Source: Xanthomonas sp. NCPPB 1128 (lineage in GTDB: Bacteria > Pseudomonadota > Gammaproteobacteria > Xanthomonadales > Xanthomonadaceae). Taken from it: 35,963 bases of DNA. Positions 17,118 through 25,960 of the stretch are shown piece by piece (within the stretch, counting starts at the first letter, position 1; each line of letters begins with the position of its first letter). Under the pieces are notes generated by a model. It was not told where the DNA came from. It did no database searches and saw only the letters and a list, made by a program, of their open reading frames with translations. The stretch is taken from NCBI RefSeq assembly GCF_001043115.1, contig NZ_LFME01000042.1, positions 1 to 35,963 of the forward strand, in the 5' to 3' direction. The position numbers and the translations under genes are program-made.

Positions 17118-17145
17118 GTCGGTCTCCGCGCCGTCGCCGTTCGGG

Positions 17146-17862
17146 TCAGCGCGCCGCTGCGGCGTCGTTGCCGCCGTGCCCCAGCACCGGTTCGCGCTGC
17201 AGGTCGGTGGCCTGGCCGTCGACGATGTGCACGTTGCGCTGCGCGCGCGCGGCCAGTTCCGGGTCGTGGGTGACCATGACGATGGTCGAGCCCTGCGCGT
17301 TGATCTCCTCCAGCAGTTCCATTACCCCGCGCGCCATCTGCGAGTCGAGGTTGCCGGTCGGTTCGTCGGCCAGCAGCAGGCGCGGGCTGCCGGCCAGGGC
17401 GCGGGCGATCGCCGCACGCTGCTGCTGGCCGCCGGAGAGTTCGGACGGATAGTGCTTCATGCGCGAACCCAGCCCGACCCGGCTCAGCGCCTCTTCGATG
17501 CGCTGCTTGCGCTCGGCAGCGCCCATGCCGCGGTAGCGCAGCGGCACGTCGACATTGTCGAACAGGTTGAGATCGGGGATCAGGTTGAAGCCCTGGAAGA
17601 TGAAGCCGATCTTCTGGTTGCGCATGCGCGAGCGCGCATCGTCGTTGAGGTTGCTGACGTCCTGGCCATCGAGCAGGTACTGGCCGCTGGTGAAGGTCTC
17701 CAGCAAGCCGGCGATGTTGAGGAAGGTGGTCTTGCCCGAGCCCGACGGCCCGGTGACGGCGACGAACTCGCCCTCGCGGACATGCAGGTCCAGCGAGCGC
17801 AACGCATGCGTTTCGACCTGTTCGGTGCGGAAGACCTTGGAGACGGAGCGCATTTCGAGCAT
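17146..17862 (-). CDS. ABC transporter ATPase, MacB/LolD type
   Basis: This is a 238-aa stand-alone nucleotide-binding subunit and the only ATPase for the eleven permeases in this locus. The motifs are complete: Walker A GPSGSGKTT (38-46), Q-loop Gln90, signature LSGGQQQR (142-149), Walker B LLLADEP with catalytic Glu167, D-loop NLD and switch His199. The sequence type is that of MacB, LolD and YknY, which power mechanotransmitting (type VII) exporters rather than classic channel transporters. The start at ATG 17862 gives MLEMRSVSKVF and is preceded by AGGAACTTCCGCC; the reading frame continues upstream through repeat DNA to 18000, which is not coding. Whether it serves all permeases is inference from being the only one present. 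Confidence 0.95.
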   Translation of the reverse strand: MLEMRSVSKVFRTEQVETHALRSLDLHVREGEFVAVTGPSGSGKTTFLNIAGLLETFTSGQYLLDGQDVSNLNDDARSRMRNQKIGFIFQGFNLIPDLNLFDNVDVPLRYRGMGAAERKQRIEEALSRVGLGSRMKHYPSELSGGQQQRAAIARALAGSPRLLLADEPTGNLDSQMARGVMELLEEINAQGSTIVMVTHDPELAARAQRNVHIVDGQATDLQREPVLGHGGNDAAAAR

Positions 17863-17891
17863 GGCGGAAGTTCCTATGGTTGTGGAGCGGA

Positions 17892-18002
17892 GATTGGGGA
17901 TTCGTGATTGGGGATTGGTGGGGCGCGACGCGTCTGGATCAGGGGCAAGGACAGGAGAGCAGCATGGGGCTTCAACGAATCCCCAATCCCGAATCCCCAA
18001 TC
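17892..18002. repeat. Inverted repeat of GATTGGGGATTCG units between adaptor and ATPase genes
   Basis: The left arm 17892-17917 and right arm 17977-18002 are inverted copies (24 of 26 positions pair) around a 59-base loop. Each arm is two tandem units of the GATTGGGGATTCG type. The transcript between the adaptor stop (18010) and the ATPase start (17862) would form a long hairpin here. The same units recur at 1-16, 34861-34887 and 35044-35113. Confidence 0.8.
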
Positions 18003-18009
18003 CCGGCTC

Positions 18010-19278
18010 CTAATGCACCGTCACCTGCGGCGCGTCGCCGAACAGGTCGCTGCCGGAGACCACGACCCGGTCGCCCGGCTGCAGGCCCGAGCGCACTTCG
18101 ACCTCGCCCAGGCTGGTGACGCCCAGTTCGACCGGGCGGCGCACCGCCGAGTCGCCGTCCATGACGTAGGCGTAGCGGCCGCCGGACTGTTCGACGAACG
18201 GACCGCGCTCGAGCTTGAGCACGTTCTTGCGGGTATCCAGCAGCACCCGCGCGCTCATGCGCTGGCTCTGGCGCAGGCCCGGCGGCTGCTTGTCGGTGAA
18301 ACGGATGCGTGCGTTGACCTCGCCGTTGACCACTTCCGGCGACACCGCCGAGATCGCCCCGGCGAACGGTTCGCCGGCACCACTGGTCAACTGCGCCGGC
18401 ATGCCGATCGCCAGGTCGCGGGCGAAGCTTTCCGGCACCTTGATCTCCAGTTCGAACTTGGACAGGTCGACCACGCTCAGCACCGGCGCGTTGGCGGCGA
18501 CGTTGGTGTGCTGCGAGACCTGCACCTGGCCGACCTGGCCGTCGAACGGCGAACGCAGGGTCAGCAGGTCGACCTGGCGCTGCACCTCGGCTACCACCGC
18601 GCGCTGGCGCTCGGCGAGCAGGCGCTTGTTGCGCGCGTCCAGCGACGCGCCCTGCGCCTGCAGGCCCGAATCCTTCTGCGCGTGGCTCATCGCGATGTCG
18701 GCCTTCTTCAGCGTGTCCTGGGCCTTGGCCAGTTCCACCTGCGGCACCGCACCGCCCTCGAAGCCGCGCTGGTAGCGCTCCAGGTCGCGGCTGGCGGCCT
18801 GCCGCTCGATCTGCGCCTGGTCGACCAGCTTGCTGGCGTTGGCGCGGGCCAGAGTCGCGTCCAGGTCGGCACGGCCGGCCTCGGCTTCCAGGCCGGCCAG
18901 GGTGGCCTCTTCCTGGGCCAGCTTGCTGCGCAGTTCGGGGCTGTCGATCTCGGCCAGTTCCTGGCCCTGCTTGACCACGTCGCCGGCGACCACCTTCAGG
19001 GTCACGGTACCGCCGGAGATGGCGTACAGGGTGGGGCTGTTGGCGGCGATCAGGCGGCCGTCGGCGGAGATGTCGCGGACCAGGTCGCCGCGGGTCACCG
19101 TGGCGATGCGCACGCGCTGCGCGTCGAAGGAACGGCTGCCGGCGATCCAGCCGCGTGCGGCGAAGGCGATGCCCAGCAGCACCAGCGTGGCAATCAGCCC
19201 GGGCCACAGCCAGCGGCGCCAGGCCCGGGAGCGGGGGCGGGCGAGAACCTGGTCCTGGGCGGAGGTGTCACGGATCAT
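18010..19278 (-). CDS. Periplasmic adaptor (membrane fusion) protein, MacA/HlyD type
   Basis: This 422-aa adaptor should link the inner-membrane permeases to an outer-membrane channel. It has a cytoplasmic N-terminus, one membrane anchor (about 24-44, LWPGLIATLVLLGIAFA), a lipoyl/barrel-sandwich half (about 70-110, with GDVVKQGQELAEID), a long alpha-helical hairpin (about 110-215), the second lipoyl half (SPFDGQVGQVQV), and beta-barrel and membrane-proximal domains to the end (QPGDRVVVSGSDLF). No outer-membrane TolC-type gene is in the window, so that partner must be encoded elsewhere. It is the first gene of the locus, 35 bp from the sigma-54 promoter. The name macA fits the architecture but the substrate is unknown, so no symbol is given. 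Confidence 0.93.
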   Translation of the reverse strand: MIRDTSAQDQVLARPRSRAWRRWLWPGLIATLVLLGIAFAARGWIAGSRSFDAQRVRIATVTRGDLVRDISADGRLIAANSPTLYAISGGTVTLKVVAGDVVKQGQELAEIDSPELRSKLAQEEATLAGLEAEAGRADLDATLARANASKLVDQAQIERQAASRDLERYQRGFEGGAVPQVELAKAQDTLKKADIAMSHAQKDSGLQAQGASLDARNKRLLAERQRAVVAEVQRQVDLLTLRSPFDGQVGQVQVSQHTNVAANAPVLSVVDLSKFELEIKVPESFARDLAIGMPAQLTSGAGEPFAGAISAVSPEVVNGEVNARIRFTDKQPPGLRQSQRMSARVLLDTRKNVLKLERGPFVEQSGGRYAYVMDGDSAVRRPVELGVTSLGEVEVRSGLQPGDRVVVSGSDLFGDAPQVTVH

Positions 19279-19312
19279 CGGACGGTCGCAGCGGTGAGGA
19301 TGGGGACTTCAC

Positions 19313-19328
19313 AGCACGATGCGTGCCA
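19313..19328 (-). promoter_or_regulatory. Sigma-54 promoter of the transporter locus
   Basis: Read on the minus strand the site is TGGCACG-CATC-GTGCT. The -24 element is perfect (TGGCACG) and the -12 element matches TGC, with GG and GC exactly ten bases apart as sigma-54 requires. It lies 35 bp upstream of the adaptor ATG, so transcription should start near 19300. Confidence 0.85.
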
Positions 19329-19364
19329 ACTGCAAACCATTGAATTGCATGGGTATGCGCGACG

Positions 19365-19405
19365 CGGACAGGTGTCCGAGTGTCCGCGGACACGTTCGCG
19401 GACAC
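19365..19405. promoter_or_regulatory. Clustered TGTCCG/CGGACA inverted repeats, probable enhancer site
   Basis: Five copies of the half-site TGTCCG or CGGACA occur in 41 bases. CGGACAGGTGTCCG (19365-19378) and GTGTCCGCGGACAC (19380-19393) are palindromes, and GTGTCCGCG (19380-19388) pairs with CGCGGACAC (19397-19405). They lie roughly 60-105 bases upstream of the predicted transcription start, the usual place for binding sites of NtrC-type activators. The most likely binder is the response regulator encoded at 1377-2714. Confidence 0.75.
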
Positions 19406-19408
19406 TAG

Positions 19409-19671
19409 GGCGTGTCACCCATTCCCGAGCATGCCGCGCCGCGATTGCGCGTGCCTGTGGCAAGGAAGAGCGAGGAAGTGGACGTCCGTCCACGCCCGAG
19501 CGATGACGCGGCCATGGGCGCGCGCAATCACGGCCCTTCGGGTTGGGCCTGGCAGGCGCGCGGCCGGCGCCGCGCGGCTTGACCTGACGGCCAGTCAGGC
19601 GCGGCGCCACGCAACGCCGGCCGCGCGCCTGCCAGGCCCAACGCGGCATACTCGGGAATGGGTGACACGCT
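19409..19671. mobile_element. MITE-like element of nested inverted repeats
   Basis: The terminal repeats GGCGTGTCACCCATTCCCGA (from 19409) and its inverted copy (ending 19671) match at 28 of 30 positions. CTAG flanks both ends (19405-19408, 19672-19675), as a possible 4-bp target duplication. Inside, 19542-19569 and 19615-19642 are a perfect 28-bp inverted pair. Within that, 19566-19575 pairs with 19599-19608, and CCTGAC/GTCAGG (19583-19588/19594-19599) forms the tip. No transposase is encoded, so this would be a non-autonomous element. The alternative is a structured intergenic repeat with a non-transposon origin. Confidence 0.6.
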
Positions 19672-19716
19672 CTAGGTCCTAGTGTGGTCAGCGGCGAGAC
19701 ATTCAGCGGACTTGGC

Positions 19717-19722
19717 TAGAAT
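19717..19722 (+). promoter_or_regulatory. Possible -10 box for glmS
   Basis: TAGAAT lies 28 bases upstream of the glmS ATG. No good -35 element is visible at the expected distance, so this is a weak call. Confidence 0.3.
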
Positions 19723-19750
19723 GGCGGACTTTTCGGCGAAGGGCGTGGCT

Positions 19751-21583
<1,833 letters not shown>

Positions 21584-21694
21584 GCGGGTCCAGGCGCGTT
21601 CGGTGCGCCAGCGATGGCGGTCGCCGGCGTCGCGATGCCGGTGTCGTGCGCAGCGACGTTCCGCGGGCACGCCACTGGCGAGGGGCGCTGACAG

Positions 21695-22825
21695 CTAGGC
21701 GCCGATGCCGTTGAAGAACTCGACCAGGCTCTGCGGCGCGGCGGCGTCGAAGAACAGGGCGAGGTTGCGCTGCGACTCGCGCGCGAATGGCGCGCTGCGG
21801 GCGAACAGTTGGGTTTCGTACGTGGCCAGCGCGGTCTCGATCGCGCCGGGATGCGCGGCGATGGCCTTGCCCAGTTCGGCACCATCGTAGAGCGCGAGGT
21901 TGGCGCCTTCGCCGGCGAACGGCGACATCAGGTGCGCCGCGTCGCCGAGCAGGGTCACGCCGGGGACGCGTTCCCAGCGGTGTTCGACCGGCAAGGCATG
22001 GATCGGGCGCAGCACCGGCGGCGTGTCGCTGGCGGTGATCAACGCCGTCAGCGCCGGCACCCAACCGGCGAACTCCGCGGCGATGCGCGCCATCGCGCTG
22101 GCCGGCACGGCGACATCGATGCCGTCGAACCACGCCTGCGGCCTGACCAGCGACACATAGGCATGCAGCGTGCCGTCGGCATAGCGGTGCGCGAACAGGC
22201 CCTTGCCCGGTGCGACGGCCATCAGCGTCCCGTGGCCGACCAGTTGCGCGCTGGCCGGGTGTCGGATGTCGGCATCGAACAGGCGCGTTTCGATGAAGGT
22301 GGTGCCGCTGTAGGCGGGCACCGCAGCGGACAGCAAGGGCCGTACCTTCGACCAGGCGCCGTCCGCGCCCACCAGCAGGTCGGTGGTGACCGTGGTGCCG
22401 TCGCCGAAGCGCAGCAGATGCCGCCCATCGGCGAGCGGCGATACGCCGGCGAGCTTGCAGCCCCAGCGCACCGCGCCCGCAGGCAGTGCGTCGAGTAGCA
22501 GTTGGCGCAACTGCCCGCGATCCACCTCCGGCCGGTTGCCGGTGCCGAGGTCCGGCCGCTCGATCAGGAGGGTGCCATCGCGGTCGACGACCCGCTTCGC
22601 ATCCGCGCCGGGCAGCACCAACGCGCGGAACTGCGGGTAGAGCCCGGCGTCCCTGAGCGCCAGTTGGCCGTTGTAGTCGTGGATGTCGAGCAGCCCGCCC
22701 TGCGGACGCGCATCGGCCGATGCCTCGGCTTCGTAGAGGGTTGCGGCGATGCCGTGGAGGTGCAGCACGCGGGCGAGGGCCAGTCCGCCGAGTCCGGCAC
22801 CGATGATGGCGATGGGAGTGTGCAT
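21695..22825 (-). CDS. FAD-dependent monooxygenase (TetX/PHBH-like)
   Basis: This is a 376-aa flavoprotein of the aromatic hydroxylase/TetX family. The N-terminal Rossmann motif is IIGAGLGGLALARVL (Gly9, Gly11, Gly14). LLVGADGAWSKVR is the middle DG motif, and GDAAHLMSPFAGEGAN (from residue 294) is the second FAD-binding motif. These enzymes hydroxylate small aromatic or tetracycline-like compounds using NAD(P)H and oxygen; the substrate here is not evident. The ATG at 22825 has GAGG four bases upstream. It is transcribed divergently from a TetR-type gene, with two operators in its promoter, so it is probably induced by its own substrate. Confidence 0.92.
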   Translation of the reverse strand: MHTPIAIIGAGLGGLALARVLHLHGIAATLYEAEASADARPQGGLLDIHDYNGQLALRDAGLYPQFRALVLPGADAKRVVDRDGTLLIERPDLGTGNRPEVDRGQLRQLLLDALPAGAVRWGCKLAGVSPLADGRHLLRFGDGTTVTTDLLVGADGAWSKVRPLLSAAVPAYSGTTFIETRLFDADIRHPASAQLVGHGTLMAVAPGKGLFAHRYADGTLHAYVSLVRPQAWFDGIDVAVPASAMARIAAEFAGWVPALTALITASDTPPVLRPIHALPVEHRWERVPGVTLLGDAAHLMSPFAGEGANLALYDGAELGKAIAAHPGAIETALATYETQLFARSAPFARESQRNLALFFDAAAPQSLVEFFNGIGA

Positions 22826-22868
22826 GGTGCCTCGATGACGTGGGCAGCGAACCTGCTGCACTGGGCCG

Positions 22869-22905
22869 ATGGAATGTCGTTCCATCATCTTGGAATGACG
22901 TTCCA
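22869..22905. promoter_or_regulatory. Two palindromic TetR operators
   Basis: ATGGAATGTCGTTCCAT (22869-22885) and TGGAATGACGTTCCA (22891-22905) are near-perfect palindromes of the same sequence. Their centres are 21 bp (two helical turns) apart, in the gap between the divergent monooxygenase and TetR genes. This is the expected layout for cooperative binding of two repressor dimers. Confidence 0.8.
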
Positions 22906-22915
22906 TTGGTGTCAA
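22887..22915 (-). promoter_or_regulatory. Sigma-70-type promoter of the monooxygenase gene
   Basis: On the minus strand TTGACA (22915-22910) is followed after 17 bases by CAAGAT (22892-22887). One operator fills the spacer and the other covers the region just after the -10 box, so bound repressor would block RNA polymerase. Confidence 0.55.
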
Positions 22916-22923
22916 GATCGGCC

Positions 22924-23640
22924 ATGGCCAAACAACGCAACAGCCCACAACGCCGTGACGCCGCGCTATCGCGCGAGCAGATCGTGGACGCGGCGATCGT
23001 CCTGCTCGATCGCGACGGCGAAGCCGGCCTGACCTTCCGTGCCTTGTCCGAACGGCTCGCCACCGGGCCTGGCGCCCTGTATGGGCACATCGCCGACAAG
23101 CGCGATCTGCTGACGGCTGCCTGCGATGCCGTCATCGCGCGCAGCCTGCCGGCGCCAATGGCGGACGCCACGCCGCAGGCCGCGATCCGCACGCTGGCCC
23201 TGGCCATGTTCGATGCGATCGATGCGCATCCCTGGATCGGGTCGGCGCTGTGGCAGGCACCGGGACAGTTGCCGATCGTGCGCATCATCGAAGGCCTGGG
23301 CCAGCCGTTGCGTGCACTCGGTGTGGCCGACACGGCACAGTGGGCGGCGGTGTCCGCCCTGCTCAACTACATGCTTGGCGTGAGCGGGCAGAACGCGGCC
23401 AATACGCAGTTGGCGCTCACCCAAGGCCTCGTCCGCGACGAGACCCTGGCCGCAATGGCGAGCACGTGGTCGCGGCTCGACCCGGTCGCGTATCCCTTCG
23501 TATGCAGTATGGCCGGCGCACTGCGGACGCACGACGACCGCATGGACTTCATCGCCGGGATCGACCTGATCCTGGCCGGCATCGTGGCGCAGGACGACGC
23601 GCAGGTGGCCGGCGGGGTGCGGAGGCGCCGCCACTCCTGA
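22924..23640 (+). CDS. TetR-family transcriptional repressor
   Basis: This is a 238-aa regulator. The N-terminal helix-turn-helix (about residues 17-62) reads REQIVDAAIVLLDRDG...LTFRALSERLATGPGALYGHI, the TetR pattern. The rest is a larger helical ligand domain like the TetR/AcrR C-terminal group. The start ATG at 22924 (MAKQRNSPQRRD) is preferred because longer in-frame starts would run through the operators. It most likely represses the divergent monooxygenase gene and itself. The ligand is unknown. Confidence 0.92.
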   Translation: MAKQRNSPQRRDAALSREQIVDAAIVLLDRDGEAGLTFRALSERLATGPGALYGHIADKRDLLTAACDAVIARSLPAPMADATPQAAIRTLALAMFDAIDAHPWIGSALWQAPGQLPIVRIIEGLGQPLRALGVADTAQWAAVSALLNYMLGVSGQNAANTQLALTQGLVRDETLAAMASTWSRLDPVAYPFVCSMAGALRTHDDRMDFIAGIDLILAGIVAQDDAQVAGGVRRRRHS

Positions 23641-24001
23641 GTGATCCTGCGCCGGATGCAGTTGCGCGCGTTGCGGCTGTGCGGATTGCACCTGCGTCCT
23701 GTCGTTGTGCCGTCGGCGCGGTCGAGCCGCTGTATGCAGCGCGGCCGCCCCAGCGTTCTGCGCGGCCCGGGATGCGCCAGGCGACGGCATCGACATTGCC
23801 GGCATCGGTCGACAGCGTGCGCCATCGTCAAGGCAGGCGGAGGCGCATCGCGCTCCACAGGATCCTGGCACGACGCGTCAACATCGCATGGCGATGCCAG
23901 CACAAACCGCGAACGCTGGCACTTGCGTGCGGACATTGCCAGCAGTGTGGCCTGGAATATGCATTGATACAGGCGAGGGTTCCCACCACGCAGGAGGACG
24001 C
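23641..24001 (+). other. Intergenic stretch without a recognisable gene
   Basis: These 361 bases lie between the TetR gene and the next small gene. Open frames exist (for example 23641-23967) but start on weak codons, have no ribosome-binding site and read as arginine/cysteine-rich translation typical of noncoding GC-rich DNA. Nothing else is seen except the AGGAGG ribosome-binding site for the next gene at 23990-23997. Confidence 0.5.
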
Positions 24002-24475
24002 ATGTACGAGTCTTTCAGACAGGGGGCGCCGGCCGAGCTGTGGCAGGCGTTGGTGCACGAGGCCGGGCAGCGCCTGGGTCGGCCGCTGGACGAATCGCGC
24101 GAGCACTATCTGGTGTTCGTGCTGCTGCGCTACCAGCGCGATGCGCAGTTGCTGGCGCACATCCAGGCATTGGCCTGGCTGCATGCGCAGGAGCAGGTCG
24201 GGCGCGCCCGCGCCGATGCCTTGCGCGAGGTCGGCGATGGTTGTCTGCTGATCGCCGGGCTGTTTCCCGGCGTGGCGGCGCGGCGCCGGGTCAGCGTGGA
24301 CTATTTCATCGATCTCGGTCGCGGCGCCTATGCCGAAGTCGCCGAGACACGCGCCAGCGATGCCAGCCTGTTCGCGCAACTCGCACACAGCTATCGAGAG
24401 TTGGTGCGTACGCTGGGTGCGCTGCGCCCGCCACGCCACGAGATGGAGGCCCTGCAGGCGGCGCTGCACGCGTGA
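24002..24475 (+). CDS. Hypothetical protein, 157 aa
   Basis: The product is not recognised. The gene is credible because it has a strong AGGAGG ribosome-binding site five bases before the ATG and an ordinary soluble protein composition. The sequence is mostly helical (MYESFRQGAPAELW..., HYLVFVLLRYQRD, FFLAQ-like C-terminal helix LFAQLAHSYREL), with no signal peptide and no membrane segment. It contains the phrase GDGCLLIAGLFPGVAARRR in the middle, which could mark a domain core. It stands alone, followed by a palindromic repeat. No function is proposed. Confidence 0.8.
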   Translation: MYESFRQGAPAELWQALVHEAGQRLGRPLDESREHYLVFVLLRYQRDAQLLAHIQALAWLHAQEQVGRARADALREVGDGCLLIAGLFPGVAARRRVSVDYFIDLGRGAYAEVAETRASDASLFAQLAHSYRELVRTLGALRPPRHEMEALQAALHA

Positions 24476-24528
24476 GGGCTGGCGAGGCGCGTCGTATGTC
24501 CTTTCGTCGCAGCCCGGTGCCGCGTTTC

Positions 24529-24594
24529 GTAGGAGCGGCTTTAGCCGCGACGGGCATTACCGGTAACGTCCGTCGCGGCTGAGGCCGCTCCTAC
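24529..24594. repeat. REP-like palindrome, imperfect copy
   Basis: This 66-bp palindrome begins GTAGGAGCGGCTTTAGCCG and ends with its inverse; four of the 33 base pairs are mismatched or wobble. It is a diverged copy of the perfect palindrome at 34928-34993. It lies just past the hypothetical gene and may act as a terminator for it. Confidence 0.85.
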
Positions 24595-24745
24595 AAATGA
24601 CCGTCTCCGCTCGCGGGGCATGCAGGTGGCTGGATGCACACGCCTGGCACATCGCGAATGCCGGTTCAGCGGCAGCGCCGTGTGCTGCTACGGCGGCGCG
24701 GACGCCGCGCCGCCGTCTGCCATGTTCCGTGCCGCGCGCCGCGGC

Positions 24746-25960
24746 TCAGAACCAGAACCGCAGGCCGGCGACCCAGCGCGTTTCACGCGCTGCCTCGCCA
24801 ACCGTGCGACGTTGGTCGGCGGTATCGCCGAAGCTGCGGGCATGGTCCACACCCACGTAAGGCGCGAACCGACGCGTGACCTCGTAGCGCAGGCGCAACC
24901 CGCCCTCCACGCTGGTCAGGCCGCTGCCGGTGCGATGCGCCGGATCGTCGCGCGCGGCCAGTTCCGCCTCAAGCCGTGGCTGCAGGATCAGGCGATTGGT
25001 CAGCAGCACGTCGTACTCGCCTTCCAGGTGCAGGCTGGCATGGCCGCCTTCGCCGACGTAGAGCATGGCCGAGACCTCGAACTTGTACGGCGCCATGCCC
25101 TGCACGCCGAACGCCGCCGAGGTCCGCGCGCTGCCCGGCGCGAACGTTTGCCTGGCGCCGATCAGCACGTCCCACCACGGCGAGATCGCGCGGCCATAGG
25201 CCAGTTCCAGCGAGGATGCCGTGGTGCGGCCGCCCTCGCGTTCGCCATCGCTGCGCAGCCATAGCCGGTCGATGTCGCCGCCGTACCAGCCGCGCGCTTC
25301 CCAGGCCTGGCCGCTGCCGTGGGCGTTGTCCCAGCCCTCCAGGCGGTCGACCAGCAGATAGCCGGTGTGCGCCGCGCCGTGCGCCATGCCGTGGTCGCGC
25401 AGCACCGGGAATGCGGCCGCGCGATCGGCCGCGGTGATCGGTGGGATCGGCTCGCGTGGCAGCGGCGTGTCGGTGTTCGCGGGGCACTGGCATGCGGTCG
25501 CGGTCGATGTCGGCGCCGAGGGCATCGCATGGTCCATGCCCTCGTGATCCATGCCGTCGTGTGGGTGATGCGCGTGTTCGCTGTGATCGGCCTGCGATGT
25601 CGGCGCGGCGGCATGGTCCATCGTCGCGTGATCCATGGGCTCGTGCGGCATGGCGTCGGCGTGCTCTGCCATGGTCTGCGCGGCAGGCGCGCCTTGCGTG
25701 GCCGGCGCGTGCGCGGCATGCCCCATCGCAGCGTGGTCCATGGCGCCGTGCAACGCCGTGTCGGGATGCGCCGCCATCGCCGCCGCGCCTGCCGTGGGCA
25801 TGGCGGCAGCGGACGCCGGGCAGGCGCAGCGTGCGGCAGTTGCATCGGCGCCGGGGTCGGCATCATGGACAGGCTGCGCCTGCGCGGCGGCATGCGCCAA
25901 CAGCAGCGCCAGGCCGGTGGCGTGGGCGAGTGGAGCGAGGCGGGAGTGGCGCATGCTCAT
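24746..25960 (-). CDS. copB: Copper resistance protein B, outer membrane
   Basis: This is a 404-aa outer-membrane copper-resistance protein. The signal peptide spans about 1-27 (LALLLAHAAAQA). A histidine/methionine-rich segment follows (about 45-165) with many MDHA, MDHE and HAHHPHD motifs that should bind copper. The C-terminal CopB domain (about 180-404) begins near DHGMAHGAAHTGYLL, has alternating beta-strand sequence and ends in phenylalanine (LRFWF), as beta-barrel proteins do. The start ATG overlaps the copA stop (ATGA, 25957-25960), and the shorter start at 25954 is also possible. With CopA it sequesters or oxidises copper in the periplasm. Confidence 0.93.
   Translation of the reverse strand: MSMRHSRLAPLAHATGLALLLAHAAAQAQPVHDADPGADATAARCACPASAAAMPTAGAAAMAAHPDTALHGAMDHAAMGHAAHAPATQGAPAAQTMAEHADAMPHEPMDHATMDHAAAPTSQADHSEHAHHPHDGMDHEGMDHAMPSAPTSTATACQCPANTDTPLPREPIPPITAADRAAAFPVLRDHGMAHGAAHTGYLLVDRLEGWDNAHGSGQAWEARGWYGGDIDRLWLRSDGEREGGRTTASSLELAYGRAISPWWDVLIGARQTFAPGSARTSAAFGVQGMAPYKFEVSAMLYVGEGGHASLHLEGEYDVLLTNRLILQPRLEAELAARDDPAHRTGSGLTSVEGGLRLRYEVTRRFAPYVGVDHARSFGDTADQRRTVGEAARETRWVAGLRFWF

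Noticed and set aside
13365-17273. A 1302-aa plus-strand open frame across permeases P1-P3
   Set aside because: It is antisense to conserved permease genes and its translation is low-complexity Gln/Ala/Arg/His-rich sequence, which GC-rich codon use on the other strand produces.
17863-18000. N-terminal extension of the ATPase gene
   Set aside because: The extra 46 residues come from translating the GATTGGGGATT repeat DNA; the family start and the ribosome-binding site are at 17862.
23641-23967. A 108-aa open frame after the TetR gene
   Set aside because: It starts on GTG without a ribosome-binding site, and its Arg/Cys-rich translation is typical of noncoding GC-rich sequence.
25547-25900. 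Repeated GTGATCCATGG-like motifs that looked like a CRISPR or tandem repeat
   Set aside because: They are codons of the His/Met-rich MDHA/MDHE segment of copB, irregular in spacing and in frame.
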